Assembly (NCBI GenBank): GCA_964526785.1
Contig: CAZGMJ010000024.1
Span: forward strand, 6,695 to 70,694
Reading direction: 5' to 3'
Length of the DNA stretch: 64,000 nucleotides
DNA from: CAZGMJ01 sp964526785
GTDB taxonomy: Bacteria; Planctomycetota; Phycisphaerae; Sedimentisphaerales; Anaerobacaceae
Shown: positions 9,963 to 18,665 of the stretch, piece by piece
Position numbering within the stretch: position 1 is the first letter of the stretch
How the letters are laid out: every line of letters begins with the position of its first letter
Position numbers and translations under genes: made by a program
The notes under the pieces: generated by a model
What the model saw: only the letters and a program-made list of their open reading frames with translations
Databases searched by the model: none
Told to the model about the DNA's origin: nothing

Positions 9963-9990
9963 ATTATACCAAAACCGTTTTCATAAGCAA
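9963..9990 (-). promoter_or_regulatory. Sigma-70-type promoter of the efflux operon, with a long leader
   Basis: Read on the minus strand: TTGCTT (9990-9985), 16-base spacer, perfect TATAAT (9968-9963). It lies about 340 bases before the TolC-like start codon. I see no convincing gene in 9622-9962 nor in 9991-10169, so the transcript would have a long untranslated leader. Confidence 0.65.
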
Positions 9991-10169
9991 AGACGCAAAA
10001 CCATGACCGGCTTATTGCAGAGAAATGGTTCTATAGAGAATTTCCCTGGTTTCGTTTACTTGACGCGGGACCTTTTCGATCCGCATCAGAGTGGGTGCCT
10101 GCGAATTCCGGGGTCAGAGTGTATCGTCCGAAAGGGTCGCAACCGGTCGGAAATTGTCCCGGAAATCTG

Positions 10170-10198
10170 TTGCAGTCCGGCTTCAAGACGTGTAAACT
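10170..10198 (+). promoter_or_regulatory. Promoter of tRNA-Cys
   Basis: TTGCAG (10170-10175), 17-base spacer, TAAACT (10193-10198), ending 14 bases before the tRNA 5' end. Confidence 0.6.
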
Positions 10199-10212
10199 AC
10201 CTTTTTGGTCGA

Positions 10213-10286
10213 GGCGGCGTAGCCAAGAGGCCTAAGGCGACGGTTTGCAAAACCGTTATTCGCCGGTTCGAATCCGGCCGCCGCCT
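10213..10286 (+). tRNA. tRNA-Cys (GCA)
   Basis: A complete cloverleaf can be folded: acceptor GGCGGCG/CGCCGCC (10213-10219 with 10279-10285), D arm from 10222, anticodon stem ACGGT/ACCGT around the loop TTGCAAA with anticodon GCA at 10247-10249, a five-base variable loop, T stem GCCGG/CCGGC around TTCGAAT, and discriminator U at 10286 as expected for Cys. CCA is not encoded. Confidence 0.97.
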
Positions 10287-10417
10287 TTCTTCCTTTCCGA
10301 GGGAAATACCCGTAATCGCTTTTAGGAGTTCGGCTCTGTGTCCGCGCGATAACGAAGCACCGCACTGCCTCGCATCATTCGCCTCGTATGCTGCGACATC
10401 CTTGCCCCGGGGCGTTT

Positions 10418-12031
10418 CTATCTGGCCTTACTCTTAATGGCTTCAAGCTGCTCTTCTGTCACGTTTGCACCGAGCCGCTTTGCTGCGTTGATGTGCTCCC
10501 AGGCCTGCCTGTACTGCCCTAGATTGTAGAGTCCCACCGCCAGGCCGTAATGTGCGTCGGCAAGCTTTGGATTCAGCGCAACGGCCTCCCGATACGCGTC
10601 GGTCGCCTCCTCGTACAGTCCCTGATTGAAGTAGGCCGCCCCGATATTGTATCGGATCGAGGCATCGTCAGGCTGCACCCCCGCGGCTTTCTTGTACAAT
10701 TCCAGCGCATCGTCATACTGTTTTTCCTGGAAGTACACATTTCCCAGATTCACCAGTGCCATCAGCACGTCGGGTTGGTACGAGAGAGCCGTGCGATAGG
10801 CCTCGATTTCCTCTTTCTGCATGCCGAGTTCGTTGTAACACTGGGCCAGGCCGCAGTGTGCCTGCACCATCGCAGGATTCAAATCCACCGCCTTTTGGTA
10901 CTGGGCAACCGCCCGATCACAGTCGCCCATGCGCTGATAGATATTGCCCATCTGGCCGAAACAGTCGGCATCATCCGGATGCCGCGAAACAACCTCCTTT
11001 AGAAGTGAAAGAGCTTGCCTGTATCGCTTCTGACTACTATAGGCTCGCGCCAGGTTCTTTCGTGCATCGGGCAGCTCAGGATCCAGTTCGATTGCCGCCA
11101 GATACTCTGAGATCGCGTAGTTCGTCCAGCCTCGCTCGGTATATGCGTTGCCCAGATTATTGTGCGTTTTCGCCTCATTCGGATTGATCTCAAGGGCCTT
11201 CTCATACTGGTATATGGCGTCGGCGATACGTCCGGCCCGCAAATAGGCGTTGCCCAGACTTGACCGCGATTCGGACAACACGGGATTGAGTTCCACAGCC
11301 AGCAGCAACGTCTCGAGGGCGTAGTCGTTATTCCCAACGTCGCTGTACACAATCCCCAGATTATTGAAGAAGCACCCCAGCGTCTGGATCTTATCGAGGT
11401 TCTTCATATAGATACCATCGCGACGGCCGGGAGGAACATTGTATTTCTCAATGTAGTAGTCATCCGATGGGGTGGAACCCCCTGCCACCGTTTCGACGTT
11501 GATGCGAGACCGGCCGTCATCATATCGGACGAAGAAATGCCCAGGTACCACCACCCCGTGTACAGGCATCCCGAGGCGCTCTCCGATCGAGAGGTACAGC
11601 ACCGACAAACTCAAGCAATACCCCCTTCGCTTATCGAGGACGGTATGCAGAAACAGGTCGTTCGGATCGTCCACTTCGCTGACAGCTCGAAAACCAAGTT
11701 CCCGGAACAAATAATTGTTGATGATTGGAATGGCTCGGAAATTCGGGCGCAGCTTTGCCTCTCGCAATCTGGCCTGGATCTCGGAGGCCATATCGTCGAG
11801 TTCATCGAGGCACCGCCGGCCGTATACTATATCGCTCCACCGTTCCGATATGATCAATGCTGCTGTCGCAAGATCCACTTCGCTGGGACGAAGCCGCAGA
11901 ACCTGACGCATAGACTGCACACGAAGGCCGGGACTGTTGGCGTTGGCAAGACGCCCGTGAGCACCCGACGCCGCCGGTCCGGCAAGGATCGCAATCGACA
12001 AAACTGATGCCAGAAGATAGCTTTTCTTCAT
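10418..12031 (-). CDS. Secreted SirB1-type transglutaminase-like protein with TPR repeats
   Basis: 537 residues. A signal peptide is clear (KKSYLLASVLSIAILAGPAASG). Residues about 60-200 match the SirB1/transglutaminase-like domain: RRGYCLSLSVLYLSIGERLGM and VPGHFFVRY, with Cys and His in the positions of the papain-fold residues. From about 235 to 525 there are about nine consecutive tetratricopeptide repeats with the 34-residue pattern (NLGNAYTERG, QMGNIYQRMG, NLGNVYFQEK, NIGAAYFNQG). It should act in the periplasm as a protein-binding scaffold; enzymatic activity is unproven for this family. AGGGA lies eight bases before the start. Confidence 0.87.
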   Translation of the reverse strand: MKKSYLLASVLSIAILAGPAASGAHGRLANANSPGLRVQSMRQVLRLRPSEVDLATAALIISERWSDIVYGRRCLDELDDMASEIQARLREAKLRPNFRAIPIINNYLFRELGFRAVSEVDDPNDLFLHTVLDKRRGYCLSLSVLYLSIGERLGMPVHGVVVPGHFFVRYDDGRSRINVETVAGGSTPSDDYYIEKYNVPPGRRDGIYMKNLDKIQTLGCFFNNLGIVYSDVGNNDYALETLLLAVELNPVLSESRSSLGNAYLRAGRIADAIYQYEKALEINPNEAKTHNNLGNAYTERGWTNYAISEYLAAIELDPELPDARKNLARAYSSQKRYRQALSLLKEVVSRHPDDADCFGQMGNIYQRMGDCDRAVAQYQKAVDLNPAMVQAHCGLAQCYNELGMQKEEIEAYRTALSYQPDVLMALVNLGNVYFQEKQYDDALELYKKAAGVQPDDASIRYNIGAAYFNQGLYEEATDAYREAVALNPKLADAHYGLAVGLYNLGQYRQAWEHINAAKRLGANVTEEQLEAIKSKAR

Positions 12032-12175
12032 AGTTCGATCCCTGCCCGATATGCCCGGCGCCGCAGCAATGGCCCATACGCATCCGCCGCTATTCTAAGT
12101 CTTGTCATAACCTTGGTTTATCGTCCATTTCGCCGGTTCACTTTGCCTTATCCGCAATACAAGCCCGAAAAGCAG

Positions 12176-12204
12176 TGCACACGCTCCGGCAAGTATTGTA
12201 CAAT
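12176..12204 (+). promoter_or_regulatory. Candidate promoter of the DUF1080 lipoprotein gene
   Basis: TGCACA, 17 bases, TACAAT. The -10 element lies inside the perfect 10-base palindrome ATTGTACAAT (12195-12204), which could bind a repressor. Confidence 0.4.
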
Positions 12205-12258
12205 CTATGCTCGTCGTAAAGCCGATGCAACGCGAAACCTGTTATTTGGAGGCGCACA

Positions 12259-13146
12259 ATGTCATTGCAGCGCACAACGAAAACTACCGGTCCATACAGC
12301 TACATGTTCGGTCAGATCTCCGCTATGCTCATCATAGCCCTGGTCATGTTATTCCTGTCGTCCTGCCGGACCGGCCAGACAACCGAAACACATCAGGACC
12401 AGGGACCTGAGGCCTTAGCCGTGCAGGAAATCGAACAAGCGGAGCACATGATGGACGAAGAGCCCGCAGAAGATGGTCCAGAGGCCGACGATCAGTCCGA
12501 GCAGGGGATGGAAGAGAGGCCTAAGGAATCTCAACAAGAGTCCGAACCAAGTATCATAGCGCTGTTTGCCGGCAAATCGCTGGATAAATGGCAGGTCGTC
12601 GACTTCGGCGGTCAGGGCAATGTGGCAATACGCGACGGTGCGATGCACCTCGAGCAGGGCAACGATATGACCGGTGTCAGATGGACCGGACCGCTTGTAC
12701 GTACGGATTATGAAATCACGCTCGAGGCCATGCGGGTGAACGGCTCGGATTTCTTCTGTGCTTTGACGTTCCCCGTCGACGCCAACGCCTGCTCACTCGT
12801 GCTGGGCGGCTGGGGCGGCTCGATTTGCGGCATTTCAAACATCGACTACTATGACGCGGCTAATAACCAGACGACCGCCTTCCGCACGTTCGAGAATGGA
12901 CAATGGTACGACGTCCGCGTCGTCGTGCGACCGCACCGAATCAAGGCATGGGTGGATGAAGAGGAATTGGTTGATGTGGTCATTGTAGGCCGTAACATCG
13001 ATACGCGATTCGAGGTCGATCCGTGCAAGCCGCTCGGACTCGCAACATGGCAGACGCATGGAGCCGCCCGAAATATCTGGATGCGCAAACTCCCCCCACT
13101 TCCGAAGGAACAGATCGAAGCCGAATCCGAAGACGCCATGTGGTAA
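12259..13146 (+). CDS. DUF1080/LamG-like lipoprotein
   Basis: 295 residues. The leader ends in LFLSSC (Cys36), a lipobox, so the protein is probably lipid-anchored. An acidic Glu/Asp/Gln-rich linker (about 50-90) follows. A single beta-sandwich domain then begins with ALFAGKSLDKWQVVD and ends AARNIWMRKL, the boundary motifs of DUF1080 (concanavalin-like; the family includes 3-keto-glycoside hydrolases/lyases). The usual catalytic context of full DUF1080 enzymes is not obvious, so a glycan-binding role is equally possible. GGAGG precedes the ATG. It is divergent from the TPR gene and convergent with the MATE gene. Confidence 0.75.
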   Translation: MSLQRTTKTTGPYSYMFGQISAMLIIALVMLFLSSCRTGQTTETHQDQGPEALAVQEIEQAEHMMDEEPAEDGPEADDQSEQGMEERPKESQQESEPSIIALFAGKSLDKWQVVDFGGQGNVAIRDGAMHLEQGNDMTGVRWTGPLVRTDYEITLEAMRVNGSDFFCALTFPVDANACSLVLGGWGGSICGISNIDYYDAANNQTTAFRTFENGQWYDVRVVVRPHRIKAWVDEEELVDVVIVGRNIDTRFEVDPCKPLGLATWQTHGAARNIWMRKLPPLPKEQIEAESEDAMW

Positions 13147-13248
13147 TCGTGTCGAATGGATTGGCGCCGACAACGGTTACGGCTGATGATTGCCAAAAGA
13201 CACTTACAGCACAGTCGTAGTGCGGCGATCCTGCTACTAAGGGCGGTC

Positions 13249-14670
13249 TCACACGTGGCCGTCCTCAATTGGTACTGCCGGCGGTTCGCCCTTGAATAAA
13301 TCGATGGCCATCCAACGATTCGTTTTGAAGCGCCAGCGATTTGCCAGGCCCACTGCTGTCACACTTGCGGCCGCGGCAATCCAGGGCCCCAGGGCACCCA
13401 GTGAAGGCACCAGTCGGACCAGCACCGACCCACCAATACCCAGGACGAGCAGCGTCCCGCATGCAGAGACTCCCGCAATCCAGATCGTATCGCCTGCTCC
13501 GCGCAGCGCACCGGTATAGATAACGCGAACGGCATGGAAACCCTGGTAGATCGCCGCACAAATGAGGATACGGGCACCTATCGCCACGACCCTCGGATCA
13601 TCCGACCAGAAAGCCATCAGGCGATCGCGGAAAACGAAAAAGCAAATACCGACAAAACCCATATACGCAATCGCTATCCGCAGGCAAATTCGCGTCTGTT
13701 TGATTGCCTGGTCCTTTCGGTTGGCTCCGATGGCCTTGCCGACAGCCGCCGTCAGGGCCATCGACACACCCACAATCGGCATCACCGACAGGTTCGTATA
13801 GGACAATACGGCACTGGTTGCTGCCAGCGCCTGCTCCCCGAAGCGCCCGACAAGGCTGGCCAGCACCACTCCCCACAGCGCCACATTTACCATCAGCCCG
13901 AAGCCTGCCGGCAAACCGACGCGCAAGAGGTTCAGCATCCGGCGCAGATTCACTCGGGCAATATGCCTGCTATTGTATGCTCGCGCCATCGGCGGACTAA
14001 GGTATATGCACATATTGATGACGGCCGCCACGCTGATACCCACAAATGTCCCCCATGCAGCGCCGGCCACTTCCAGCCTGGGAAAGCCGAACTTGCCGAA
14101 AATCAGAACGTAATTGGCGAAGATATTGGCGGCCTGGCCGCATAAGGACGCGAACATGGTGACGATCGGTCGGTGTATGCCCATGAAGAACTGATTGCTC
14201 GACCAGTTCACGACTGCCACGATGTGGGCATATAGCAGAATGCGCAGATAGATCACTTCCAAATCGACAATTGCCTCGGGCTGGCCCATGAAGCGGAAGA
14301 TACGAGGAGCATTCGGATTGAGTACCAGCACCACCAGCACGCAATACGCCAACGCCATGTAGATGGTCTGCCAGAAGTAGTTCGCGCACTCCTCCTTCCG
14401 CCCCCTGCCCAGACTCTGGCTGACAAAGGTGTTCAGACTCGCCATTGCCCCCAGAGCAAATCCCCCGGGCACAAAGGCCAGAAACCCCGCCGGCAGTACC
14501 GCCGCCAGCGCCTCATCGCCGAGTCGTGACACCATGAAGCGATCGATAAACTGCATAACCGTGAAAGACACGGTCGATACGATCATCGGCGCAGAAAGCT
14601 TCAGCATGTAGCCAAGCGAAGTTTGATCGTGTGGATCGCGCAATTGCGAACCCGGGGATGACAACGACAT
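13249..14670 (-). CDS. MATE-family efflux transporter
   Basis: 473 residues, about 12 hydrophobic helices in two related halves, usual length for the family. Family motifs include the N-terminal MLKLSAPMIVSTVSFTVMQFIDRFMVSRLG and the second half's GVSMALTAAVGKAIGANRK. MATE proteins export drugs or metabolites against Na+ or H+; the substrate cannot be deduced. The start overlaps the stop of the DUF167 gene (TAATG), so the two are co-translated. Confidence 0.93.
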   Translation of the reverse strand: MSLSSPGSQLRDPHDQTSLGYMLKLSAPMIVSTVSFTVMQFIDRFMVSRLGDEALAAVLPAGFLAFVPGGFALGAMASLNTFVSQSLGRGRKEECANYFWQTIYMALAYCVLVVLVLNPNAPRIFRFMGQPEAIVDLEVIYLRILLYAHIVAVVNWSSNQFFMGIHRPIVTMFASLCGQAANIFANYVLIFGKFGFPRLEVAGAAWGTFVGISVAAVINMCIYLSPPMARAYNSRHIARVNLRRMLNLLRVGLPAGFGLMVNVALWGVVLASLVGRFGEQALAATSAVLSYTNLSVMPIVGVSMALTAAVGKAIGANRKDQAIKQTRICLRIAIAYMGFVGICFFVFRDRLMAFWSDDPRVVAIGARILICAAIYQGFHAVRVIYTGALRGAGDTIWIAGVSACGTLLVLGIGGSVLVRLVPSLGALGPWIAAAASVTAVGLANRWRFKTNRWMAIDLFKGEPPAVPIEDGHV

Positions 14671-14984
14671 TAAGAGTCCTCCCCCCGTCCGTCCAATTGC
14701 AGCCTCCCAAGCAGCATTCGCCGAGAAACGCCTCGGACCTCGACCCGTTTAACAGGTGACGTGTGTCCCGAAACCACGCAGACTTGTTGCTTGCGAATTC
14801 CAAGCACCCCGGCCAGATGCTCGCATAGGCATTTGTTCGCCTTCCCTTTCTCGGGAGGAGCAGTAACTCGCACTTTAAGCGCCTCTCCATGCAACCCGCT
14901 CAGCGCAGTGTGACTCGCCCCGGGAACTACCTTCACCGGGAATGTCACACCTTCGGAACTCTCTTCTGTTTTCAATTTCGCCAT
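14670..14984 (-). CDS. DUF167 (YggU-family) protein
   Basis: 104 residues, typical size. The conserved DUF167 blocks are present: VKVVPGASHTAL, LKVRVTAPPEKGKANKCL and VVSGHTSPVKRVEV. The family is small, cytoplasmic and of unknown function, often near cell-division or YggT genes; that context is absent here. It is co-transcribed with the MATE gene and probably with the small gene upstream (48-base gap). Confidence 0.9.
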   Translation of the reverse strand: MAKLKTEESSEGVTFPVKVVPGASHTALSGLHGEALKVRVTAPPEKGKANKCLCEHLAGVLGIRKQQVCVVSGHTSPVKRVEVRGVSRRMLLGRLQLDGRGEDS

Positions 14985-15031
14985 TATCCCCCGTTGGCGC
15001 CGATTCGGCTGGATGGGTCGCTCGGCAATGC

Positions 15032-15328
15032 CTATATTTCCCGCAGGTTCGTTCCCAAAGCCATCTGCACATACTTCTCAATCTGCTCCGCCAGTTCACC
15101 GAGCGATTCGAGCTGAAAATCCTCATACCCGCCCTGAATCAAATCACCGTCCATAGCCCGCTTTCCTATGCGCACACGAATCGTAGGCGGCTCTGTCTGT
15201 CCGCGGCTGAAATCGCTGTTCTTATGTTCGGTCAACTCCACGCGCCAGTCTTCGCTGATAAAGACCAGGCATTTGCCCGTATAAACGGCTGTCGGGAAGT
15301 AATCGCGCAGTAACTTGAGCGTTTCCAT
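15032..15328 (-). CDS. Hypothetical 98-residue protein
   Basis: I do not recognise a family. The sequence starts METLKLLRDYFP and contains VFISEDWRVELTEHKNS, RVRIGKRAMDGDLIQGG and a C-terminal amphipathic helix (ESLGELAEQIEKYVQMAL). No signal peptide, no membrane segment, mixed charge: probably a small cytoplasmic alpha/beta protein. The same-strand position 48 bases before the DUF167 gene, with no terminator between, suggests one transcript of hypothetical-DUF167-MATE. The ribosome site is weak (GGA-rich, 11 bases away). Confidence 0.65.
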   Translation of the reverse strand: METLKLLRDYFPTAVYTGKCLVFISEDWRVELTEHKNSDFSRGQTEPPTIRVRIGKRAMDGDLIQGGYEDFQLESLGELAEQIEKYVQMALGTNLREI

Positions 15329-15458
15329 AACTCGAATCCATTCCGGGCCGTTCGTTCCAGGAACCTGCCCACTGATACGCTGCCATCAAACGCGTGATTC
15401 TACCAGAAACCGCGATGTGAGTCATGTGGTTGTTCGCAGCAGTGTGCGACGTCGGCCG

Positions 15459-17009
15459 TTACTGCTGCATCCGCGGAGCGAGTTTGAGCCAGGCCTGCAT
15501 CGTCTGACGAAGATTCTCATAGGAACTTCCGCCGATACCGTAGCCCTGGAAGGCAAGGGGACCGTTATAGCCGCAATCACCAAGCACTTCCAGAAAAGCC
15601 CCGACGTCATAAGTACCCCGGCCGAGAGGCTGTATGAGTTGCTCCCAATTGTTGCCGCCCTTGTCGGCCCCGTTAATGCTTACCACGAACAAGTGTGGCA
15701 TCGCCAGTTCGATCAGCGAACGCAGATCATGGTCGCTGCCCACCTTCAGATAGTGGCACAGGTTGAACGTGACACCCACGTTCCTCAGTTGTTCCTTTTC
15801 CGCGCGTGCATCTTCCTTCATCTGCTTCACGATCCGTACGGCATCCTCCACCGTCTGAACCAGAAAACCCGTGTGCGGATACAAAGCAACGCGTACGCCC
15901 TTCGTCTCGGCCTTTTCCGCAATCTCGCCAATGATCTCTTTGACGCAATCGTCACCGTCCGTCGACGACGCCTTTAACGTATTGCTGCGTACGTTCAGCC
16001 AAAGGATCGTATTGCGTCCCTCAAAGGCATCGATCGCATTAGTGAGCATGGGATCGTACTTCTGGTCCGCATCGATATTGACTCCAACATATGTGGTGTA
16101 CAGGCGCAGGTCGTGTTCATCCAGCTCCGCCAGCAGTGCGTTCATTCCCTGGCACCCCGATGCACCGAATCCGGCGTACCCCAAATCGTCGAGCACACGA
16201 GCCATCTTTTCCGGCGTGTCGTATTTGCCGTCTCTAAGGGCCGTATCCATCGCATAAAAGGGCAACGGCCCGGCCGGTTCGATCCAGACGTTGCGATACG
16301 CCACCGGCCCGTGATCACCCTGGAGCATCAGCGGCCCGAGCGGTTGCTCATCGTTGTAGGCGCTGGCTCGCGTTGGTCCGGAGACTTCGACATCGGCATG
16401 CACAAACACGCCGTTATGCACCACCTTCTCGAATCGCGCATTCGACAGCTTATTGCCGTTCGCATCGAACCGCGGAGCGCGAAAGACAACGTCAAACGTC
16501 TGCCACTGCCCCGGCTCTCTTGCAGCATTTGTCCGTGGCGGACGCCCTTCATACCCCTGAGGCTTTCGATCGTTATCCCAGCGCTGGTATATACCCCCGC
16601 AATCGCCATGCTTGAGTCTTTCGTCAGGCACTGCCCAACTGTCCAGAACCTGAATCTCGTAGCGGCCCTGAAAATACACCCCTGAGTTCGAGCCTTTGGG
16701 CACCATGAATTCCACGTGGGCCCGAACGTCTCCGAATTCCACCTGGCTGAACAGATGCTTCGTCCTGCCGGTTGGACCATTGAGCACCGTGCCGACGCCG
16801 GGCGTACTGCTGAGGAGCTTTTCATTCTGAGGATTAACAAAGACGTCCCCTACCACCTGCCATTGGCCTGTATCGCCCCGCCATGGAGACAGGTCGTATC
16901 CCGTCAGATAGACGCGCCCATTGAGTTGCTCCGCTGCCAACATGCTCCCGGTTGTAGACACGATGACAATCGCTGCAACGAGCCACATTCTTTGTGTTGA
17001 GAGTCTCAT
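15459..17009 (-). CDS. DUF1080 - xylose-isomerase-like TIM barrel fusion protein
   Basis: 516 residues with a signal peptide (MWLVAAIVIVSTTGSMLAA). Residues about 45-245 are DUF1080 (FMVPKGSNSGVYFQGRYEIQVLDSW, QWQTFDVVFRAPRF, GPVAYRNVWIEP), the domain of 3-keto-glycoside hydrolases/lyases. Residues about 260-510 are an AP-endonuclease-2/sugar isomerase-epimerase TIM barrel (VALYPHTGF, VTFNLCHYLKVG, LFVVSINGAD, LAFQGYGIGG). Two positions that hold metal-ligating Glu in classical members seem to be Tyr and Gln here, so the barrel may have altered chemistry. AGGAAGG precedes the ATG. It follows the Gfo/Idh/MocA gene by about 50 bases, which suggests a joint role in keto-sugar processing in the periplasm (inference). 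Confidence 0.85.
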   Translation of the reverse strand: MRLSTQRMWLVAAIVIVSTTGSMLAAEQLNGRVYLTGYDLSPWRGDTGQWQVVGDVFVNPQNEKLLSSTPGVGTVLNGPTGRTKHLFSQVEFGDVRAHVEFMVPKGSNSGVYFQGRYEIQVLDSWAVPDERLKHGDCGGIYQRWDNDRKPQGYEGRPPRTNAAREPGQWQTFDVVFRAPRFDANGNKLSNARFEKVVHNGVFVHADVEVSGPTRASAYNDEQPLGPLMLQGDHGPVAYRNVWIEPAGPLPFYAMDTALRDGKYDTPEKMARVLDDLGYAGFGASGCQGMNALLAELDEHDLRLYTTYVGVNIDADQKYDPMLTNAIDAFEGRNTILWLNVRSNTLKASSTDGDDCVKEIIGEIAEKAETKGVRVALYPHTGFLVQTVEDAVRIVKQMKEDARAEKEQLRNVGVTFNLCHYLKVGSDHDLRSLIELAMPHLFVVSINGADKGGNNWEQLIQPLGRGTYDVGAFLEVLGDCGYNGPLAFQGYGIGGSSYENLRQTMQAWLKLAPRMQQ

Positions 17010-17058
17010 ATGCTACCTTCCTTCTGTATAATCATTGGTCGCCGGGGCCATGCTGTTC

Positions 17059-18363
17059 TTACAGACGCCAGGGACTGCGCATGGCGCGTGCGAGCATGCG
17101 GTTGGCCTGTTCATCCCCGACAAATGTCTCGGAATCCGGATCCCATCGCAACTTCCTGCCCAACATCATGGAGATATTGCCGATGTGGGCGATGGTGAAG
17201 CACCGCTGACCGATCTCCGGCGGGAAATAGCACTGCTCGCGCGACTTGATGCAATCGAGAAAATTACGCTGCTCGCCGCCCTTGCACGTATAGAGATGGG
17301 TTTCGTTCGGCCCGATCACCGAATCGAGAATCGACTTTGGTTCGGCCTTCAGTGGTGCACGCCACCCCCGGTTGCCGATCCATCCTTCGTCGCCCTCGAA
17401 CTTGAGGCTCGGCGTTCCCGAGGTCACGATCAAGCGGACGCCATCGGCGTACCTGTATTCGATGTGATACTCACGCGCGGTGTCATACAGCCCGCCTTCA
17501 CAGAAAACACCTTCGCCCTCGACTTCGACCGGCCCGGTGTATTCGCTGTCATTGCCCCACTGGGCCCCATCAAGCAGATGCGCGCCCCAGTCCGTCAACA
17601 TGCCGCCCGAGTAATCCTGTATCCAACGGAAGTTCCAGTGACAGCGATCCTTGTTGTACGGCGCGTACGGAGCAGGCCCAAGCCACATATCGTAATCGAA
17701 GCCATCAGGAACGGGCTGGGGCGTTGGATCTCCGTCCTGGGCCGGTCCGCTGGGCAACTCCACCCGTATGGTGTGTACCTTGCCGATCCGACCGTTCCGC
17801 ACCAGTTCGCACATACGATGGTACTGATGGACCGACCGATCCTCCGTAGACCATTGAAACACACGGTTGTACCGTTTCATGGTTTGGACCAACTGTCTCC
17901 CTTCGGCAATCGTCAGTGTCGGCTTTTCGCATTCGACGTCCTTGCCCGCTTTCGCCGCCATGATCGACATGGGCACATGCCAGTGATCCGGCGTGGAAAT
18001 CATCACCGCATCAATATCATCCCGCGCGATCACTTCCCGGAAATCCGTAAACGTCGCGCAGTCCTTGTTTCCATATTTCTGGTTCACCAGGTCGCGAGCC
18101 TTCGTCATGTTCCCGCGATCTACGTCGCAGACCGCTACCGCCTGCGCGTCATCTTGTGCCAGAAAACTCTTGAGATTCATGGCAATTCCATGGCCGCCCG
18201 TGCCGATAAACCCTATCGTAATCCGCTCGCTCGGCGCGACGCTGCCCGCCGCCCCCAGCGCCGAAGACGGAACGAGATATGGAAAACCGACGGCTCCCGC
18301 CGCGATCCCGGCTCCGGTCCGCAGGAACGAACGCCGTGTAATCAATCTGTGCTCTCTTGACAT
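17059..18363 (-). CDS. Gfo/Idh/MocA-family oxidoreductase with Tat signal
   Basis: 434 residues. The twin-arginine leader RRSFLRTGAGIAAGAVGFP directs folded export. The Rossmann domain follows (ITIGFIGTGGHGIAMN, AVAVCDVD), with the EKP motif of the family in CEKPTLTIAEGRQLV and a C-terminal substrate domain containing WNFRWIQDYSGGMLTDWGAHLLDGAQWG. Family members oxidise or reduce C-OH groups of sugars with tightly bound NAD(P). AAGGAG lies in front of the start. The location between a URO-D-like gene, a 55-codon gene and the DUF1080-barrel gene suggests one operon in which the oxidoreductase makes a keto-sugar that DUF1080 then cleaves (inference from family knowledge). Confidence 0.93.
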   Translation of the reverse strand: MSREHRLITRRSFLRTGAGIAAGAVGFPYLVPSSALGAAGSVAPSERITIGFIGTGGHGIAMNLKSFLAQDDAQAVAVCDVDRGNMTKARDLVNQKYGNKDCATFTDFREVIARDDIDAVMISTPDHWHVPMSIMAAKAGKDVECEKPTLTIAEGRQLVQTMKRYNRVFQWSTEDRSVHQYHRMCELVRNGRIGKVHTIRVELPSGPAQDGDPTPQPVPDGFDYDMWLGPAPYAPYNKDRCHWNFRWIQDYSGGMLTDWGAHLLDGAQWGNDSEYTGPVEVEGEGVFCEGGLYDTAREYHIEYRYADGVRLIVTSGTPSLKFEGDEGWIGNRGWRAPLKAEPKSILDSVIGPNETHLYTCKGGEQRNFLDCIKSREQCYFPPEIGQRCFTIAHIGNISMMLGRKLRWDPDSETFVGDEQANRMLARAMRSPWRL

Positions 18364-18433
18364 TACAACTCCTTACCGTATTCCGCCCGCCTGCGAGAGC
18401 GGACTGGAACAAACAGAGTGAACCGGTGTCGGT

Positions 18434-18601
18434 TCAGAATGAAAGCAGGACGTGCCAGATGTACATGTATCCCAGCGCGTCGACGTCTTCCCAAATCTGC
18501 CTCGCGATTTGCTCGTCCCCTTTGAGTTCGGGCAATTCCTTGAGCTTCTCCTGCCACGGGACACACATGCTCGGCTTTCGTTCGATCTTCTCTTCGCTCA
18601 T
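18434..18601 (-). CDS. Small 55-residue conserved-looking protein
   Basis: The frame is MSEEKIERK...WHVLLSF, 55 residues. A GAGGA ribosome site lies nine bases before the ATG. The composition looks protein-like, with a strongly amphipathic charged N-terminal half (PWQEKLKELPELKGDEQIA) and an aromatic C-terminus (YMYIWHVLLSF). There is no signal peptide. It fits snugly between the URO-D-like gene (64 bases) and the Gfo/Idh/MocA gene (70 bases), on the same strand, so it is probably a member of that operon. I recognise no family; a small partner or stabilising subunit of a neighbour is possible. Confidence 0.7.
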   Translation of the reverse strand: MSEEKIERKPSMCVPWQEKLKELPELKGDEQIARQIWEDVDALGYMYIWHVLLSF

Positions 18602-18665
18602 AATGCGCAATCCTCAGCAAATTCTCTTATGGAAACAGCCATGTCCCGCCGACAACCGCCCGGCC

